Position numbers and translations under genes: made by a program. From Sedimentisphaerales bacterium (GTDB lineage: Bacteria > Planctomycetota > Phycisphaerae > Sedimentisphaerales > Anaerobacaceae), in NCBI GenBank assembly GCA_016930645.1, contig JAFGGH010000098.1, positions 1 to 64,000 on the forward strand: a stretch of 64,000 nt of DNA, in the 5' to 3' direction. The notes beneath the pieces are model-generated. The model saw nothing but the letters and a program-made list of their open reading frames with translations, searched no databases and was not told where the DNA came from. Below are positions 25,813 to 35,687 of this stretch, in pieces (position 1 is the stretch's first letter; each line of letters begins with the position of its first letter).

Positions 25813-26286
25813 ATTTGCTGTCCTTCCTTTCATTTTTTTGAGCCTCTCTACAGCGAAATCACGTCACTAATACTATTTAAAAGAACTGGAACTATTATCA
25901 TACAGCCGGAATTTTTGTAAATCGGTGCAGAGTCTGGTTTTACTATAGGCCTTGTGTACATAAATTTAATAGGTAATATTCCTATAGTGCTCAGGTAAAT
26001 GCTTATAACGATGATAAGTAAGGGGGTGACAGGTGAAAAATGGCGGGATTTGGTCGTATGTTTTGTCAACACAAGGGGAAAAACGACTCTATTGCTTTTT
26101 CCAGTTGTCACTCTTTAGTAAATATTTAGTAAACAGGAGCTTAAAAATATTTGGATTTTTTGCTTGCAATTGGGTATATGTGGATATAGAATAGTAGCTG
26201 AAAAATAAATTTTGATAGTTCACTGAGATTTCAGACGTTTCGGCTCAAAACGGATAGGTTGTAAAAGAAGAGACGTTTGGAAGATT

Positions 26287-26402
26287 CGGTGTCCTTTGTT
26301 TGTGTACAAAGAGCACCGTCTGCTTTCATGTTCCCAAGGGGTTCCAGCCCCTGAGTCGAGCGTGATTTAGTCAGGCGGTGTTCTTTTAATTTGCGCCCGC
26401 CT
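26287..26402 (+). ncRNA. Candidate structured RNA (identity unknown)
   Basis: Three consecutive hairpins lie here. CGGTG plus CTTTGT pairs with ACAAAG plus CACCG (26287-26318). AGGGG/CCCCT pairs around TTCCAG (26337-26352). AGGCGG (26373-26378) pairs with CCGCCT (26397-26402). I could not match them to tmRNA, RNase P, SRP RNA or a known riboswitch. The region ends about 60 bases before a promoter, so it is not the leader of that transcript. Strand is uncertain. Confidence 0.3.
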
Positions 26403-26464
26403 AACGAGGACTGTATGCCTATAGTTTAACGATAAAAATGGTTGAGAATTTTACGTTTATTTGC

Positions 26465-26493
26465 TTGACGGTAGGCGCTGATTGTGGTACAAT
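26465..26493 (+). promoter_or_regulatory. Strong sigma-70 promoter
   Basis: TTGACG (26465-26470), 17-base spacer, TACAAT (26488-26493), about 30 bases before the ATG of the PEP-CTERM gene, whose ribosome site AAGGAG is at 26510-26515. Confidence 0.75.
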
Positions 26494-26522
26494 ATGAGGG
26501 TTAAATTGAAAGGAGATTGAAA

Positions 26523-27080
26523 ATGGAGACGAAAAGAATGTGGGGGAAAGCGATATTAGCGGAACTAAGAACAATCTGGATTTGTGTATTTATCTTGTCC
26601 ATCGTTATTGTCAGCACGGCAAACGCTGATACTGAATGGTACAGCGGTCATCACGAAATTAATGACGGCGATGTATATGGCGAAATATGGATGTACAACG
26701 ATAGTACCGCAGATATGTGGGGTGGGGAGGTGTATCAGTTGACACTTTTTGATTCTTGTGAATTTACGATGTTCGATGGCACTATGACTTGGTTACGGTC
26801 TGGTGGTAGTAGTATTGCAAATCTTTGTGGCGGAGATTTAGATAAATTGGATATTGGAGAGAGTGCAATACTTTACTTATGCGCATACGATGTCCAATAT
26901 CATTCAGCAGGAGGATACTGGAACGGAGGTTGGGTAGATGGTTATTATTTTGAAACAGATAATTACTTTACTTTTGATGTGAGGAATGAAGATGTCTTTC
27001 TTTCTTATATTACAATTGTTCCTGAACCAACAACTTTAATATTATTGTGTTTAGGCGGAATTGTATTAAGGAAAAGATAA
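26523..27080 (+). CDS. PEP-CTERM sorted exported protein
   Basis: A 185-residue exported protein. The N-terminus is basic, followed by a hydrophobic stretch and an STANADT cleavage region (about residue 38). The mature part is rich in Trp, Tyr, Asp and Gly and contains four cysteines. The C-terminus VPEPTTLILLCLGGIVLRKR is a clear PEP-CTERM signal: VPEP, a hydrophobic segment and a basic end. That motif directs processing by an exosortase (known); no exosortase gene is in this window. ATG 26523 has GGAG seven bases upstream. It precedes the large beta-helix protein by 44 bases, so the two may be co-expressed. Confidence 0.85.
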   Translation: METKRMWGKAILAELRTIWICVFILSIVIVSTANADTEWYSGHHEINDGDVYGEIWMYNDSTADMWGGEVYQLTLFDSCEFTMFDGTMTWLRSGGSSIANLCGGDLDKLDIGESAILYLCAYDVQYHSAGGYWNGGWVDGYYFETDNYFTFDVRNEDVFLSYITIVPEPTTLILLCLGGIVLRKR

Positions 27081-27124
27081 CAAGATTAAAAATATAATCA
27101 TAACACCTTTTAAGGAGGAAACAA

Positions 27125-30100
27125 ATGCTACTCAGAAAGAAGACTATCACAATTCTCTTTGTAATCATTTTCGTAGTTATTATCGGTACAGTACAGGCAG
27201 GTAAGTCGATTTATGTAATCAGCAATACTTATATTTCTGAAGTTCAGGCGTATGATATTAACGATGCCAATCTTTCTTATAAACAGAACTATATATGTGA
27301 ATTAGACCCTCCGGGTATTATGGGGGCCGTTGGTATCGCGGTAGATGAATCACCATACGGTGCGTTTCTTTTTGTTACTTTTGAGGAATCGGATGATATT
27401 GAGCTTATAAATGCAAAGTCGATGCAGCAGGCAGGTACAGTAACGGCACCCGGTGCTCAAAATTTGGCAGGTGTCGCAGTTGATGCAAGCAAAAGCAAGC
27501 TGTACGCGGTAGATCGCTACACAAACCATCTATACTCATATTCCTGGAATCCATTAACCAAAATACTTACCCCGGATTTCAATAGTCCTTATTATGTAGA
27601 ATTAGAAGATATCTCAAACGAGTACGGTAAAGGTGCATTTGGTATTGCCCTGGATGAGGAGAATGGTCTTTTGTATGTAGCCGACAATACAAATGACATT
27701 AAATATTACAAAACCGTTGACTGGTCAAAGGCCGGGCAAATAGACGATGTCTCCTGCAATGTGATTAGTATCGCTATTGATGTTGAGAACCAACTACTTT
27801 ATTACGGCAGTATGGGCAGTTACGGCCAGGGCGATCTTAACTTATACCAATACGGCTTATCTTCTTATATTGAAGATAGTAATAATGTCGGCTGTTCTGT
27901 TGCAGGAATCGTGGTTGACCAGCAAAGTTCTCTTATTTATTTGACGACATACGGGGGCAGTGGTGATACATATTATCCCGACCCCCCTGAAGACCGGCTC
28001 ATGATATATAACTCCAGCTTGGTCAAGCAATCCTGGGAATCCGGTGATATCGGAAACCCGGCTGGAATAACGGTTGCCGGCGTCGGTTATAAGCCGCCCG
28101 GTTTTTCAATAACCAAAGATGACAATGATATTGATTGCGTATATCCTTATAAAGAATCTGACGAAAACTGGCTTTATTATAATATTCACTGGGATGCTGA
28201 CGGGTTCGCGGATACAAACGTCACTGTAACGGATTTTCTGCCTATTGCGGTGGATGAGCCAAACTGGATTTCTGATAACGGTGTTTATGACGGTAATTTT
28301 CACATAGTAAAATGGGGTCCAAATGACATTTCCGGCAACGATTCAGGAGTTCTTACAATTCGGTGTAAGGTGAATGGCTGGGCACAGCCTTGCGGTACTA
28401 TAACCGATATTGCGGAAATTGAAGGAGATAATTATTACGGCGGAATAACAACGATAGATACAAATGTCTGTCCCTGGGGAGGAGAGATTGTTTACGTTGA
28501 TAAGGATGCTACAGGCTTTAATAACGGAACAAGCTGGGATGATGCCTATCTTGATTTACAGGATGCCCTTGCCAACGCCTGTAACTGCGGTCCTGCGATT
28601 AAGTATATCTGGGTAGCTGAAGGTGTTTATAAGCCGGTCAGCTTGATAAGTGTCTCTGATTATCAGGATTACAGCTTTGAGCTTCTTGATGATGTTTATA
28701 TTGCAGGTCACTTTGGCGGCATAGGCACCTATGAGACAAACTCCAATCAACGTAACTTGGCGGATGCAAATAATACAACCATATTACAGGGCAGAATCGG
28801 AGATAAACCAACGGAGGCCGTACAATACATAGTCAAAGCCGAAAATATCGATGATGCAATTGTTGACGGCTTTACAATCCAGAACAGCCATAACGGCGCC
28901 GGGATATATCTTGATAACTCGGAAGTGGGAATTACAAACTGCATAATCCAGGACAATAACGAATATGGACTATATGCTGAGCATTATTCAAACCCTGATA
29001 TTCATAACTGTATTTTCTTTAATACCGGTATATGCCACATTCGGGGAAAAGACCATTCATATCCGGAAATTTCATACAGCATCATCGATGGTAACAGTTT
29101 TACCAGAAACGGTCTAATCGTTGATTCCTACAGCACAGCTGATATTGGTTACTGCATTTTTAAAAATAACATGGAGAAAAGCGTTAGTGCCAACGGTGCT
29201 ACAATGGCTATAGCCATTTCGACTTTTATTAATAACAGTATAGATGTCTGTGATTGCGATATCTACTTACATAACAACGCCGACCTGACGATTGACAAAT
29301 CTGTTATAGATGGTAGCGGAGATAGAGGCCTGCTTATGGCCTCCGGTTGTGACCTTGAAATGACTGACTGTATTATAAGAAATAATAAGACAGATGGCAT
29401 ACGTCTTCAGGATAATCAAACTACAGCAATCAAAAACTGCTGGATTTACAATAACGGCGGTACCGGCAGCGACCCTAATCTTGCAGGTATAGATCTATCC
29501 AATCATAGTGCTAATAAACCAACTATTTTTAATAACACAATCTATAACAACAATAAGTATGGAATATATGTCTCCGAATACGGCGGCGAGCCGAATATCT
29601 TAAACTGCATAATTTACGGCAATACTACAGACGACCTCTATCGAGATAACGAGGATTTTGAAAATGTCAACTTCTGCCTGTTGCAGAATCAGCATTTCGG
29701 AACAGGTAATAAGGTCGGTGACCCCTGCTTCTTTGACTCAGAAAATAACAACCTGCACATCAAATATGAATCTATATGCAGAAACGCAGGTTCGCCTGGC
29801 AATTACGCTGGCCAGACTGATATAGATGGCGAACCTCGTTTAGCTTATGGTACGATAGACATCGGCGCTGATGAGTATTACTGGTCAAAGGCAGATTACG
29901 ATATCGACGAAATTGTAGATTTTATCGATTATTCACGACTTGCCGGTGACTGGAAGACCGTCCCAAGCTCATATAGTCTCGACACCGACAACGATATTGA
30001 TATTTACGACCTTGACTTGTTCAGCTGCGACTGGTTGTGGACACCCGCTTGGGGAAGCGAACCTTTTGTGTTTATGATGGGCGCAGGCAGTGATTCGAGC

Positions 30101-30406
30101 GACGAGGGCCGAGCGACGAGCGACGTACTAATGCTGACAAGCATTAGTGACAGTATCGCAACCCAGCCTGCCCGCCTTGCCGCAAAGACCAAAAAGTATT
30201 ATGAGCTTACAACCTACAATACAGTCTTAGCTATTCAAGGCCGCCTCGCCGAAAAGGAAAAGTTTTCTGATGTGGATATTAAAGTTGAAATTAACGTTGA
30301 TGAATTACTGGACTGGTGGGACAAGTTATGGCAGTCAGGCGACCTTGCCGACTGGACGTATGATGACTACCTCGACTTTAGAGATGCCATAAAATCTTCT
30401 GACTGA
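27125..30406 (+). CDS. Large secreted beta-propeller/beta-helix protein with dockerin-like repeats
   Basis: A 1093-residue exported protein. It has a signal peptide (1-25), a YVTN/propeller-like region (about 30-330) with repeats such as GIAVDE, GVAVDAS and GIALDEE, and a DUF11-like beta domain (about 335-450). A right-handed beta-helix (about 455-905) opens with YVDKDATGFNNGTSWDDAY, a hallmark of secreted planctomycete proteins. Two Asp-rich EF-hand-like segments (about 918-980; DYDIDEIVDFIDYSRLAGDW, DTDNDIDIYDLDLFSCDWLW) resemble dockerin repeats. A 100-residue tail follows. AAGGAGG precedes the ATG. The ligand is unknown; surface polysaccharide binding is plausible. No cohesin gene is in the window. 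Confidence 0.82.
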   Translation: MLLRKKTITILFVIIFVVIIGTVQAGKSIYVISNTYISEVQAYDINDANLSYKQNYICELDPPGIMGAVGIAVDESPYGAFLFVTFEESDDIELINAKSMQQAGTVTAPGAQNLAGVAVDASKSKLYAVDRYTNHLYSYSWNPLTKILTPDFNSPYYVELEDISNEYGKGAFGIALDEENGLLYVADNTNDIKYYKTVDWSKAGQIDDVSCNVISIAIDVENQLLYYGSMGSYGQGDLNLYQYGLSSYIEDSNNVGCSVAGIVVDQQSSLIYLTTYGGSGDTYYPDPPEDRLMIYNSSLVKQSWESGDIGNPAGITVAGVGYKPPGFSITKDDNDIDCVYPYKESDENWLYYNIHWDADGFADTNVTVTDFLPIAVDEPNWISDNGVYDGNFHIVKWGPNDISGNDSGVLTIRCKVNGWAQPCGTITDIAEIEGDNYYGGITTIDTNVCPWGGEIVYVDKDATGFNNGTSWDDAYLDLQDALANACNCGPAIKYIWVAEGVYKPVSLISVSDYQDYSFELLDDVYIAGHFGGIGTYETNSNQRNLADANNTTILQGRIGDKPTEAVQYIVKAENIDDAIVDGFTIQNSHNGAGIYLDNSEVGITNCIIQDNNEYGLYAEHYSNPDIHNCIFFNTGICHIRGKDHSYPEISYSIIDGNSFTRNGLIVDSYSTADIGYCIFKNNMEKSVSANGATMAIAISTFINNSIDVCDCDIYLHNNADLTIDKSVIDGSGDRGLLMASGCDLEMTDCIIRNNKTDGIRLQDNQTTAIKNCWIYNNGGTGSDPNLAGIDLSNHSANKPTIFNNTIYNNNKYGIYVSEYGGEPNILNCIIYGNTTDDLYRDNEDFENVNFCLLQNQHFGTGNKVGDPCFFDSENNNLHIKYESICRNAGSPGNYAGQTDIDGEPRLAYGTIDIGADEYYWSKADYDIDEIVDFIDYSRLAGDWKTVPSSYSLDTDNDIDIYDLDLFSCDWLWTPAWGSEPFVFMMGAGSDSSDEGRATSDVLMLTSISDSIATQPARLAAKTKKYYELTTYNTVLAIQGRLAEKEKFSDVDIKVEINVDELLDWWDKLWQSGDLADWTYDDYLDFRDAIKSSD

Positions 30407-30434
30407 TTATGAATTTTGATAAAAATACTTAATG

Positions 30435-30464
30435 GCCTTTAGGCACTCCCTAAAGGCTATTTTT
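30435..30464 (+). terminator. Rho-independent terminator
   Basis: GCCTTTAGG (30435-30443) and CCTAAAGGC (30449-30457) form a perfect 9-bp stem with a 5-base loop, followed by TATTTTTGT. It ends the large beta-helix gene. Confidence 0.85.
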
Positions 30465-30485
30465 GTATATTAAGAATGAAAGCTC

Positions 30486-30514
30486 TTGAAATAGCCCTGA
30501 CTTGCGTGTAAATT
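30486..30514 (+). promoter_or_regulatory. Promoter of tRNA-Arg(ACG)
   Basis: TTGAAA (30486-30491), 17-base spacer, TAAATT (30509-30514), 12 bases before the tRNA. Confidence 0.6.
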
Positions 30515-30526
30515 ATGGAGGCTTGA

Positions 30527-30600
<74 letters not shown>

Positions 30601-30825
30601 TTTTTTTTTATGGTCTTAATATCACAATAATCCCCTTGTAACACACCAAAACCCTAATTAAAAGTCTCGCGTCTATTTATGGGACTTAGGCAAATCTGTT
30701 TCTATTCTTTGGGATTTTTGTGAATGTTTTCTATATTTTATTTGGAAGTAAATTTTAACCCTGGTGCATATAAAAATGCCCAGCCCGTAAGGATTAGAAA
30801 TAACAATTAAGGAATATATGAACTT

Positions 30826-32667
30826 ATGGCCCGGTTTAGCTTTGGATTCAAGAAGAATTGGCCCGAGGATGACGGTACAAGAGATATCGAACAAGTCGAT
30901 GAGCAGATAAAGGGTTTGTCGAACCTTTACATACCTGAAGAAAAACTCCAACAGGTCTCTGCGGTAGCGGATATTCTGGACGTACTGCAGCAGCAGGACA
31001 AAATCGACCAGTCTCAGTATGAGCAAATCAGGCACAAGCAGCAATCATCTCCCGGCGGCCAAATCGAACAAATCATTCAGCAAAGCGGCTTTGTCAGTGA
31101 TGAAGATATTTTAGCGGCAAAGGCACAGGTTTACGGAATGGAGTTTCGTAAAATCAGCCCGGAACAGGTCGACAAAAATCTTTTTGAAAAGCTTAATTTA
31201 ACGCTTGATTTCATCAGAGATAATGGGATTTGTCCTGTCAAAGTCGAGAATAATGTCCTTATTGTTGCCACATCAGACCCTGCCAATATCTTTGCTATCG
31301 AGGATGTAAAGCGGCAGACGAGTATGGAGGTACAGGTTGTTGTCTGCTGTGCGTCCGACATCAAGAATATGTGCGAGGTGCTGCATGAAGAGACTATCGA
31401 TTATGATGTCGACGACATTATGAGCGATATGACCGATGTCGAGGTTGTCGAGGATGTTCAGAAGGACTTCGAGGACCTGGAGAGGATGGCGGGTCAATCG
31501 CCGATTATTAAATACGTCAATTATCTTATCAGCAACGCGATTAATACCGGGGCCAGTGATATTCATATCGAACCTCGTGATAAGAGTACAAGGATAAGGT
31601 ATCGTATCGACGGAGTTTTGTTCGAGACCCTTCAGTGCCCCACCAAGATGCACCCGGCGGTTGTATCGCGTATCAAGATTATGTCAAACCTGGATATTTC
31701 CGAAAGGCGTTTGCCGCAGGACGGCAAGATTTCCGTATTAGTCGGCGGGCGGGCTATAGACCTTCGAGTGTCCATCCTGCCCACCAACCGCGGCGAGAAG
31801 GTAGTTATAAGAATTTTAGACAGCAAATCGATTTTGCGCGGTCTGGAAGAATTGGGTATGGAAGGGGATACCCTTGCGGAATTCCGTAAGCAGATTGTTG
31901 TGCCTAACGGAATCTTTTTAGTGACCGGTCCGACCGGAAGCGGAAAGAGTACGACGCTGTATTCGGCAATATCTCAGATGGATGGAGAGAAGCTGAATAT
32001 TTCAACTGTGGAAGACCCGGTAGAATACGAGCTTGACTTCTGTAGTCAGGTCCACGTTAAAGAACATATCGGGCTTAGCTTTGCATCGGCTCTACGCTCG
32101 CTGTTAAGGCAGGACCCGGATATCATAATGATTGGCGAAATTCGTGACCAGGAAACCGCAAAAATCGCTGTGCAGGCGGCTCTTACAGGCCACCTGGTTT
32201 TCTCAACCCTGCATACCAACGATGCCGCCAGCAGCATTACAAGACTCGTCGACATCGGGATTGACGAGTATCTGATTGCTGCGTCACTTAACGGCATTCT
32301 TGCGCAAAGGCTGGTTAGGCGAATCTGTCCGCATTGCAAAGAACCTTACCATGTACCGGACAATATACGTGCAAACATCGAACAGGCAGGTATCGACCCA
32401 AACCAGCTTCAACACGGCACCGGCTGTGAGAACTGCCGACAGAGCGGTTATATCGGGAGGGTCGGTATATATGAAATGCTGATAATCGATGACGCTTTTC
32501 GTGAAATGATTAACAGTGACTGCTCTGTTGCTGCTATGCGCAGGCTCTTTAGAGAAAAAGGCAACAAGACATTATATATTGACGGACTGAGAAAGGTCGC
32601 CGCAGGCATGACCACCATAGATGAGGTCCTCCGTGTTACCGAAATCTCAACAGATGAGCCGGAATAG
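30826..32667 (+). CDS. GspE/PilB-type secretion or pilus ATPase
   Basis: A 613-residue cytoplasmic ATPase that drives type II secretion or type IV pilus assembly. An N-terminal T2SSE_N-like domain (about 60-195) is followed by the ATPase core with Walker A GPTGSGKSTT (about residue 366), the Asp box and Walker B DPDIIMIGEIRDQETA, the His box TGHLVFSTLHTNDA, and a zinc-binding CPHC/CENC loop (about 506-530). All catalytic motifs are intact. No other secretion or pilus genes lie in the window. It begins an operon with membrane GrpE-like, DnaK-like and TerB-like genes, an unusual neighbourhood. Confidence 0.93.
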   Translation: MARFSFGFKKNWPEDDGTRDIEQVDEQIKGLSNLYIPEEKLQQVSAVADILDVLQQQDKIDQSQYEQIRHKQQSSPGGQIEQIIQQSGFVSDEDILAAKAQVYGMEFRKISPEQVDKNLFEKLNLTLDFIRDNGICPVKVENNVLIVATSDPANIFAIEDVKRQTSMEVQVVVCCASDIKNMCEVLHEETIDYDVDDIMSDMTDVEVVEDVQKDFEDLERMAGQSPIIKYVNYLISNAINTGASDIHIEPRDKSTRIRYRIDGVLFETLQCPTKMHPAVVSRIKIMSNLDISERRLPQDGKISVLVGGRAIDLRVSILPTNRGEKVVIRILDSKSILRGLEELGMEGDTLAEFRKQIVVPNGIFLVTGPTGSGKSTTLYSAISQMDGEKLNISTVEDPVEYELDFCSQVHVKEHIGLSFASALRSLLRQDPDIIMIGEIRDQETAKIAVQAALTGHLVFSTLHTNDAASSITRLVDIGIDEYLIAASLNGILAQRLVRRICPHCKEPYHVPDNIRANIEQAGIDPNQLQHGTGCENCRQSGYIGRVGIYEMLIIDDAFREMINSDCSVAAMRRLFREKGNKTLYIDGLRKVAAGMTTIDEVLRVTEISTDEPE

Positions 32668-32682
32668 GATTTTGAATAAATT

Positions 32683-34116
32683 ATGCTTAAGAAATTTTTT
32701 ATAATTGGTCTGATTTTACTTGTCGCAGGTTTGGCAGCGGTCGCCCTTTTAGCGCTGCGCGAACGAAACTGGTCAAAGGTGCGGGCTGATTATAAAAACA
32801 AATATTCCTTAAATGACAGTAACTATTTGCAGCAATATCAATTATGGCTGAAAATTCCTGAATATCAGCGAAGCGAATTTCCCTGGGATGTAAATACAAA
32901 CTCGTCTCTTGGTACAATCGAGCAGTTAAAGCAGCATCAGCAGGAACGGTTCATTGCAGATATTGACAGCTTAAGTGATATCGGTGACGAACTTTATCCT
33001 GTCGCAAAGCTGCTTTATGGAGATGACTGGCAGAAGCGGCTTGCCAATCACAACCAGACGCAGGAAATTATCAAGGCTGGTTTCATCTCAGCGATTTTGG
33101 TCAGCAGTATTGGTGCGGTAATGACATTGTCATCGGGTATCGGCCTGGCTTGTGTAAGGCTATTCGGCAAAAGCAAAAAAGAAGAACCGTCAGAGACCGA
33201 TGCTATTGAAGATGAAAACGAAAAAGACAAAGAGCAGCAGAGCGATAAAGAATCCATACAGTCGATATTAAATTGTCATCCGTATTCAAACCAGGCAACG
33301 GAAACTGATTGCGAAGATAGCAAGGCCGAGCAGGATTCGAGGGAAGAGGCGGAAATATCAGATAAGGAACCGGCTAAGGTTTATGACGGATTGGAAAAGA
33401 ATATCGCTGTAGAAAAACAAGCTGATGAAAAGATTATTCAAAACTCTTCACGAGTCAAGCTTTTAGAAATGCTTTACAGAAGAAAGGAAAAGGAAGTTTC
33501 CACAAAATCAGCAGATAATAACAAACCGGATGAGCACAATAAGGGATTGTGGAACAGGTCGAAAAATACAACCAAAAAGGTGGAACAACCGGGACAAAAC
33601 ACAAAAAAAGTCGTCAAGCAAATAAATCTTGTAAAAGACTCGACAGAAGATAAGGGTGAGGTTATCAGTGAAAGCCTTAACAAATTAAGCGAAGAAGTGG
33701 CGGCAATCAGGCGATACACCGGGCAGCAGCAGGACGGATTCAAAAGTCTGCGGGAAAGTTATGACTGGAATATAATTCGCAATTTTGCCCTTAGAGTAAT
33801 CCGTTGCGTGGATAATCTTGAAAGCCGAATTAACAGTCTTTCACCTGATGATCCCGCCAAAGGCCATCTCGAAGAAATCAGAGATGAGCTTGTTTTCTCC
33901 CTTGAATCAAGCGGGCTCGAGCGATATGAACCCGAAGTCAACAGCGAATTCCGAGGAAATCAAAAAATCGCTGAGGCGGTCAAAGAAAAGAAGCATACGA
34001 ACCAGGCCGACCTCAAGGGAAAAATATCACAAGTTTTAAGGTCAGGCTACAGATATGTGATTGATAAAGAAAATTATAAGGTAATAAGAGCGGCACAGGT
34101 AAAGCTGTTCGGATAG
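32683..34116 (+). CDS. Membrane-anchored GrpE-like nucleotide exchange factor
   Basis: A 477-residue protein with two hydrophobic segments (about residues 4-25 and 128-152) that flank an extracytoplasmic region of about 100 residues. A long charged, low-complexity linker (about 160-320) follows. The last 150 residues resemble GrpE: a helix with VIRCVDNLESR, then GLERYEPEVNSEF, and the terminal pattern GKISQVLRSGY ending in KVIRAAQVKLFG. GrpE releases ADP from DnaK, and a DnaK-like gene starts 21 bases downstream, which strongly supports the call. Membrane anchoring of GrpE is not the normal arrangement. The protein may recruit Hsp70 to the membrane (inference). Confidence 0.72.
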   Translation: MLKKFFIIGLILLVAGLAAVALLALRERNWSKVRADYKNKYSLNDSNYLQQYQLWLKIPEYQRSEFPWDVNTNSSLGTIEQLKQHQQERFIADIDSLSDIGDELYPVAKLLYGDDWQKRLANHNQTQEIIKAGFISAILVSSIGAVMTLSSGIGLACVRLFGKSKKEEPSETDAIEDENEKDKEQQSDKESIQSILNCHPYSNQATETDCEDSKAEQDSREEAEISDKEPAKVYDGLEKNIAVEKQADEKIIQNSSRVKLLEMLYRRKEKEVSTKSADNNKPDEHNKGLWNRSKNTTKKVEQPGQNTKKVVKQINLVKDSTEDKGEVISESLNKLSEEVAAIRRYTGQQQDGFKSLRESYDWNIIRNFALRVIRCVDNLESRINSLSPDDPAKGHLEEIRDELVFSLESSGLERYEPEVNSEFRGNQKIAEAVKEKKHTNQADLKGKISQVLRSGYRYVIDKENYKVIRAAQVKLFG

Positions 34117-34136
34117 TCATAAATACGAGGAGTACA

Positions 34137-35687
34137 ATGACAACTATAGCAGGTATAGACCTTGGAACAACATTTTCGGCACTTGCCATTTTGAATGAAA
34201 TCGGCAAACCGGAAATTGTACCAAACGCCGACGGAGACAGGCTGACACCTTCAGCTATTTTCTTCGATGAGGAAAACCCTGAGCTGGTTCGTGTCGGAAT
34301 AGAAGCGATAAATTCACGTTATCTTAATGTCGAGCGTTCCGTCCGGTGGGTCAAACGACATATGGGGGATGCGGGGTATTTTAAGGAAATCGACGGCAAG
34401 AAGTGGACGGCCGAGGATTTGTCGGCCTTAATTCTGAAAAAACTCAAACAGGAATGCTCCACGGACAATAACAAAATCGAAAAGGCGGTCATCTCAGTTC
34501 CAGCTCATTTTGATGAGATACGCCGCAAGGCGACTATGGACGCGGGTAAAAAAGCTGGCCTGGATGTGATTGCAATTGTTAACGAGCCGGTTGCCGCAGC
34601 GCTTTACTATGCTTCGGCCTGTGAGGTTTCTGGTAAGGTTCTGGTCTATGACCTCGGAGGAGGCACCTTTGATGTAACCATTCTCCAGGTCAAAGGACAG
34701 AACATGGAAATCCTCTGCTCACAGGGAGACCACGCGCTGGGAGGTGTGGATTTTGACAGGAAAGTTCTGGAAATAATGGAAAACACCTACCGGCAGGAAT
34801 ATAACACAGACTTAATCAACAGTGACGAGGACCGAGCTAAGTATGAAGACGAGGCTGAAGACATCAAGAAAACCCTTTCACGGCGGGATATTGCCAAGAA
34901 GATGCTTTACGGCAGAGCGGGCAATATGAGAATCGAGGTTACCCGTTCAATGTTCGAAAATGCAATCAGCTCGCTGATAGACCGCTCGGAAATTTTATTA
35001 GAAGTCGCACTTGACGAAGCCAAGCTGAAACCCGACGAGATAAATAAGGTTTTGCTTGTCGGAGGCAGCAGCAGAATACCAATGGTACAAAAACGTCTGA
35101 CCGAGAAATTCGGTTTTCCACCGGAGACGGCGGTAAATCTTGACGAGTGCGTCGCCCTCGGGGCCGCTGTACATGCGGGAATGACAATGCTTAGAGATGA
35201 CCCTGATTCGGTACCGACAGGAATAGCGGCGGGATTAAAGGATATCAGTCTTACAGATGTATGCAATCACAGCTTTGGAACGCTTTGCGCAGCGATAGAC
35301 AAAAAAACAGGCAGGCGTACAATTGGAAACAGAATAATTCTTAAAAAGAATACCCCCCTGCCATGCGAGCAAACGCAGACATTCTATACAATGACCGAGG
35401 GGCAAACAGAACTTGAAATAACCATTACACAGGGCGAGGACAGTCAGCCGGAATTCGTCAATAAAATAGCGACACATAAATTCGAGCTGCCGCCTTGCCG
35501 CCATGCCAAATGCCCGATTAAAGTAACGTATAAATACGACGTGAATCAGCGCATGCAGTGCAAATTCCATGACTTGGAATCAGGCAGGATTCTTGAAATA
35601 GAGTTTTGTCTTGATGAAGACGGTCAGCTCAATGAGAGTGATAAATGTCAGAACAACGAACAATTAGAGCTTGTAAAAGTGCAATAG
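34137..35687 (+). CDS. Short DnaK-like Hsp70 protein
   Basis: A 516-residue Hsp70. The nucleotide-binding domain (1-370) has GIDLGTTFSALA, VISVPAHFDEIRR, NEPVAAALYYA, YDLGGGTFDVTI and LLVGGSSRIP. The substrate-binding beta domain covers about 385-500. The C-terminal helical lid and EEVD-type tail of housekeeping DnaK (usually about 630 residues) are missing. It sits between a membrane GrpE-like and a TerB-like gene, so it is probably a specialised chaperone rather than the main DnaK. GAGGAG lies before the ATG. The last 43 bases overlap the next gene. Confidence 0.9.
   Translation: MTTIAGIDLGTTFSALAILNEIGKPEIVPNADGDRLTPSAIFFDEENPELVRVGIEAINSRYLNVERSVRWVKRHMGDAGYFKEIDGKKWTAEDLSALILKKLKQECSTDNNKIEKAVISVPAHFDEIRRKATMDAGKKAGLDVIAIVNEPVAAALYYASACEVSGKVLVYDLGGGTFDVTILQVKGQNMEILCSQGDHALGGVDFDRKVLEIMENTYRQEYNTDLINSDEDRAKYEDEAEDIKKTLSRRDIAKKMLYGRAGNMRIEVTRSMFENAISSLIDRSEILLEVALDEAKLKPDEINKVLLVGGSSRIPMVQKRLTEKFGFPPETAVNLDECVALGAAVHAGMTMLRDDPDSVPTGIAAGLKDISLTDVCNHSFGTLCAAIDKKTGRRTIGNRIILKKNTPLPCEQTQTFYTMTEGQTELEITITQGEDSQPEFVNKIATHKFELPPCRHAKCPIKVTYKYDVNQRMQCKFHDLESGRILEIEFCLDEDGQLNESDKCQNNEQLELVKVQ

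Larger units (their letters stand above)
25813..26522. other. Long intergenic region with a possible structured RNA and a promoter
   Basis: No convincing coding region is visible over about 700 bp. A minus-strand frame at 25848-26111 starts with GTG, lacks a ribosome site and is not protein-like enough to call. The right half holds three good hairpins (26287-26402) and a strong promoter (26465-26493) for the PEP-CTERM gene. Confidence 0.55.

Noticed and set aside
25848-26111. Minus-strand frame of 87 codons with a hydrophobic segment
   Set aside because: It starts at GTG without a ribosome site, its composition looks random, and it lies in a stretch that otherwise behaves as non-coding.
26221-26410. 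tmRNA, RNase P RNA or c-di-GMP riboswitch
   Set aside because: None of the conserved core sequences of these classes is present, so only an unnamed structured-RNA candidate is reported.
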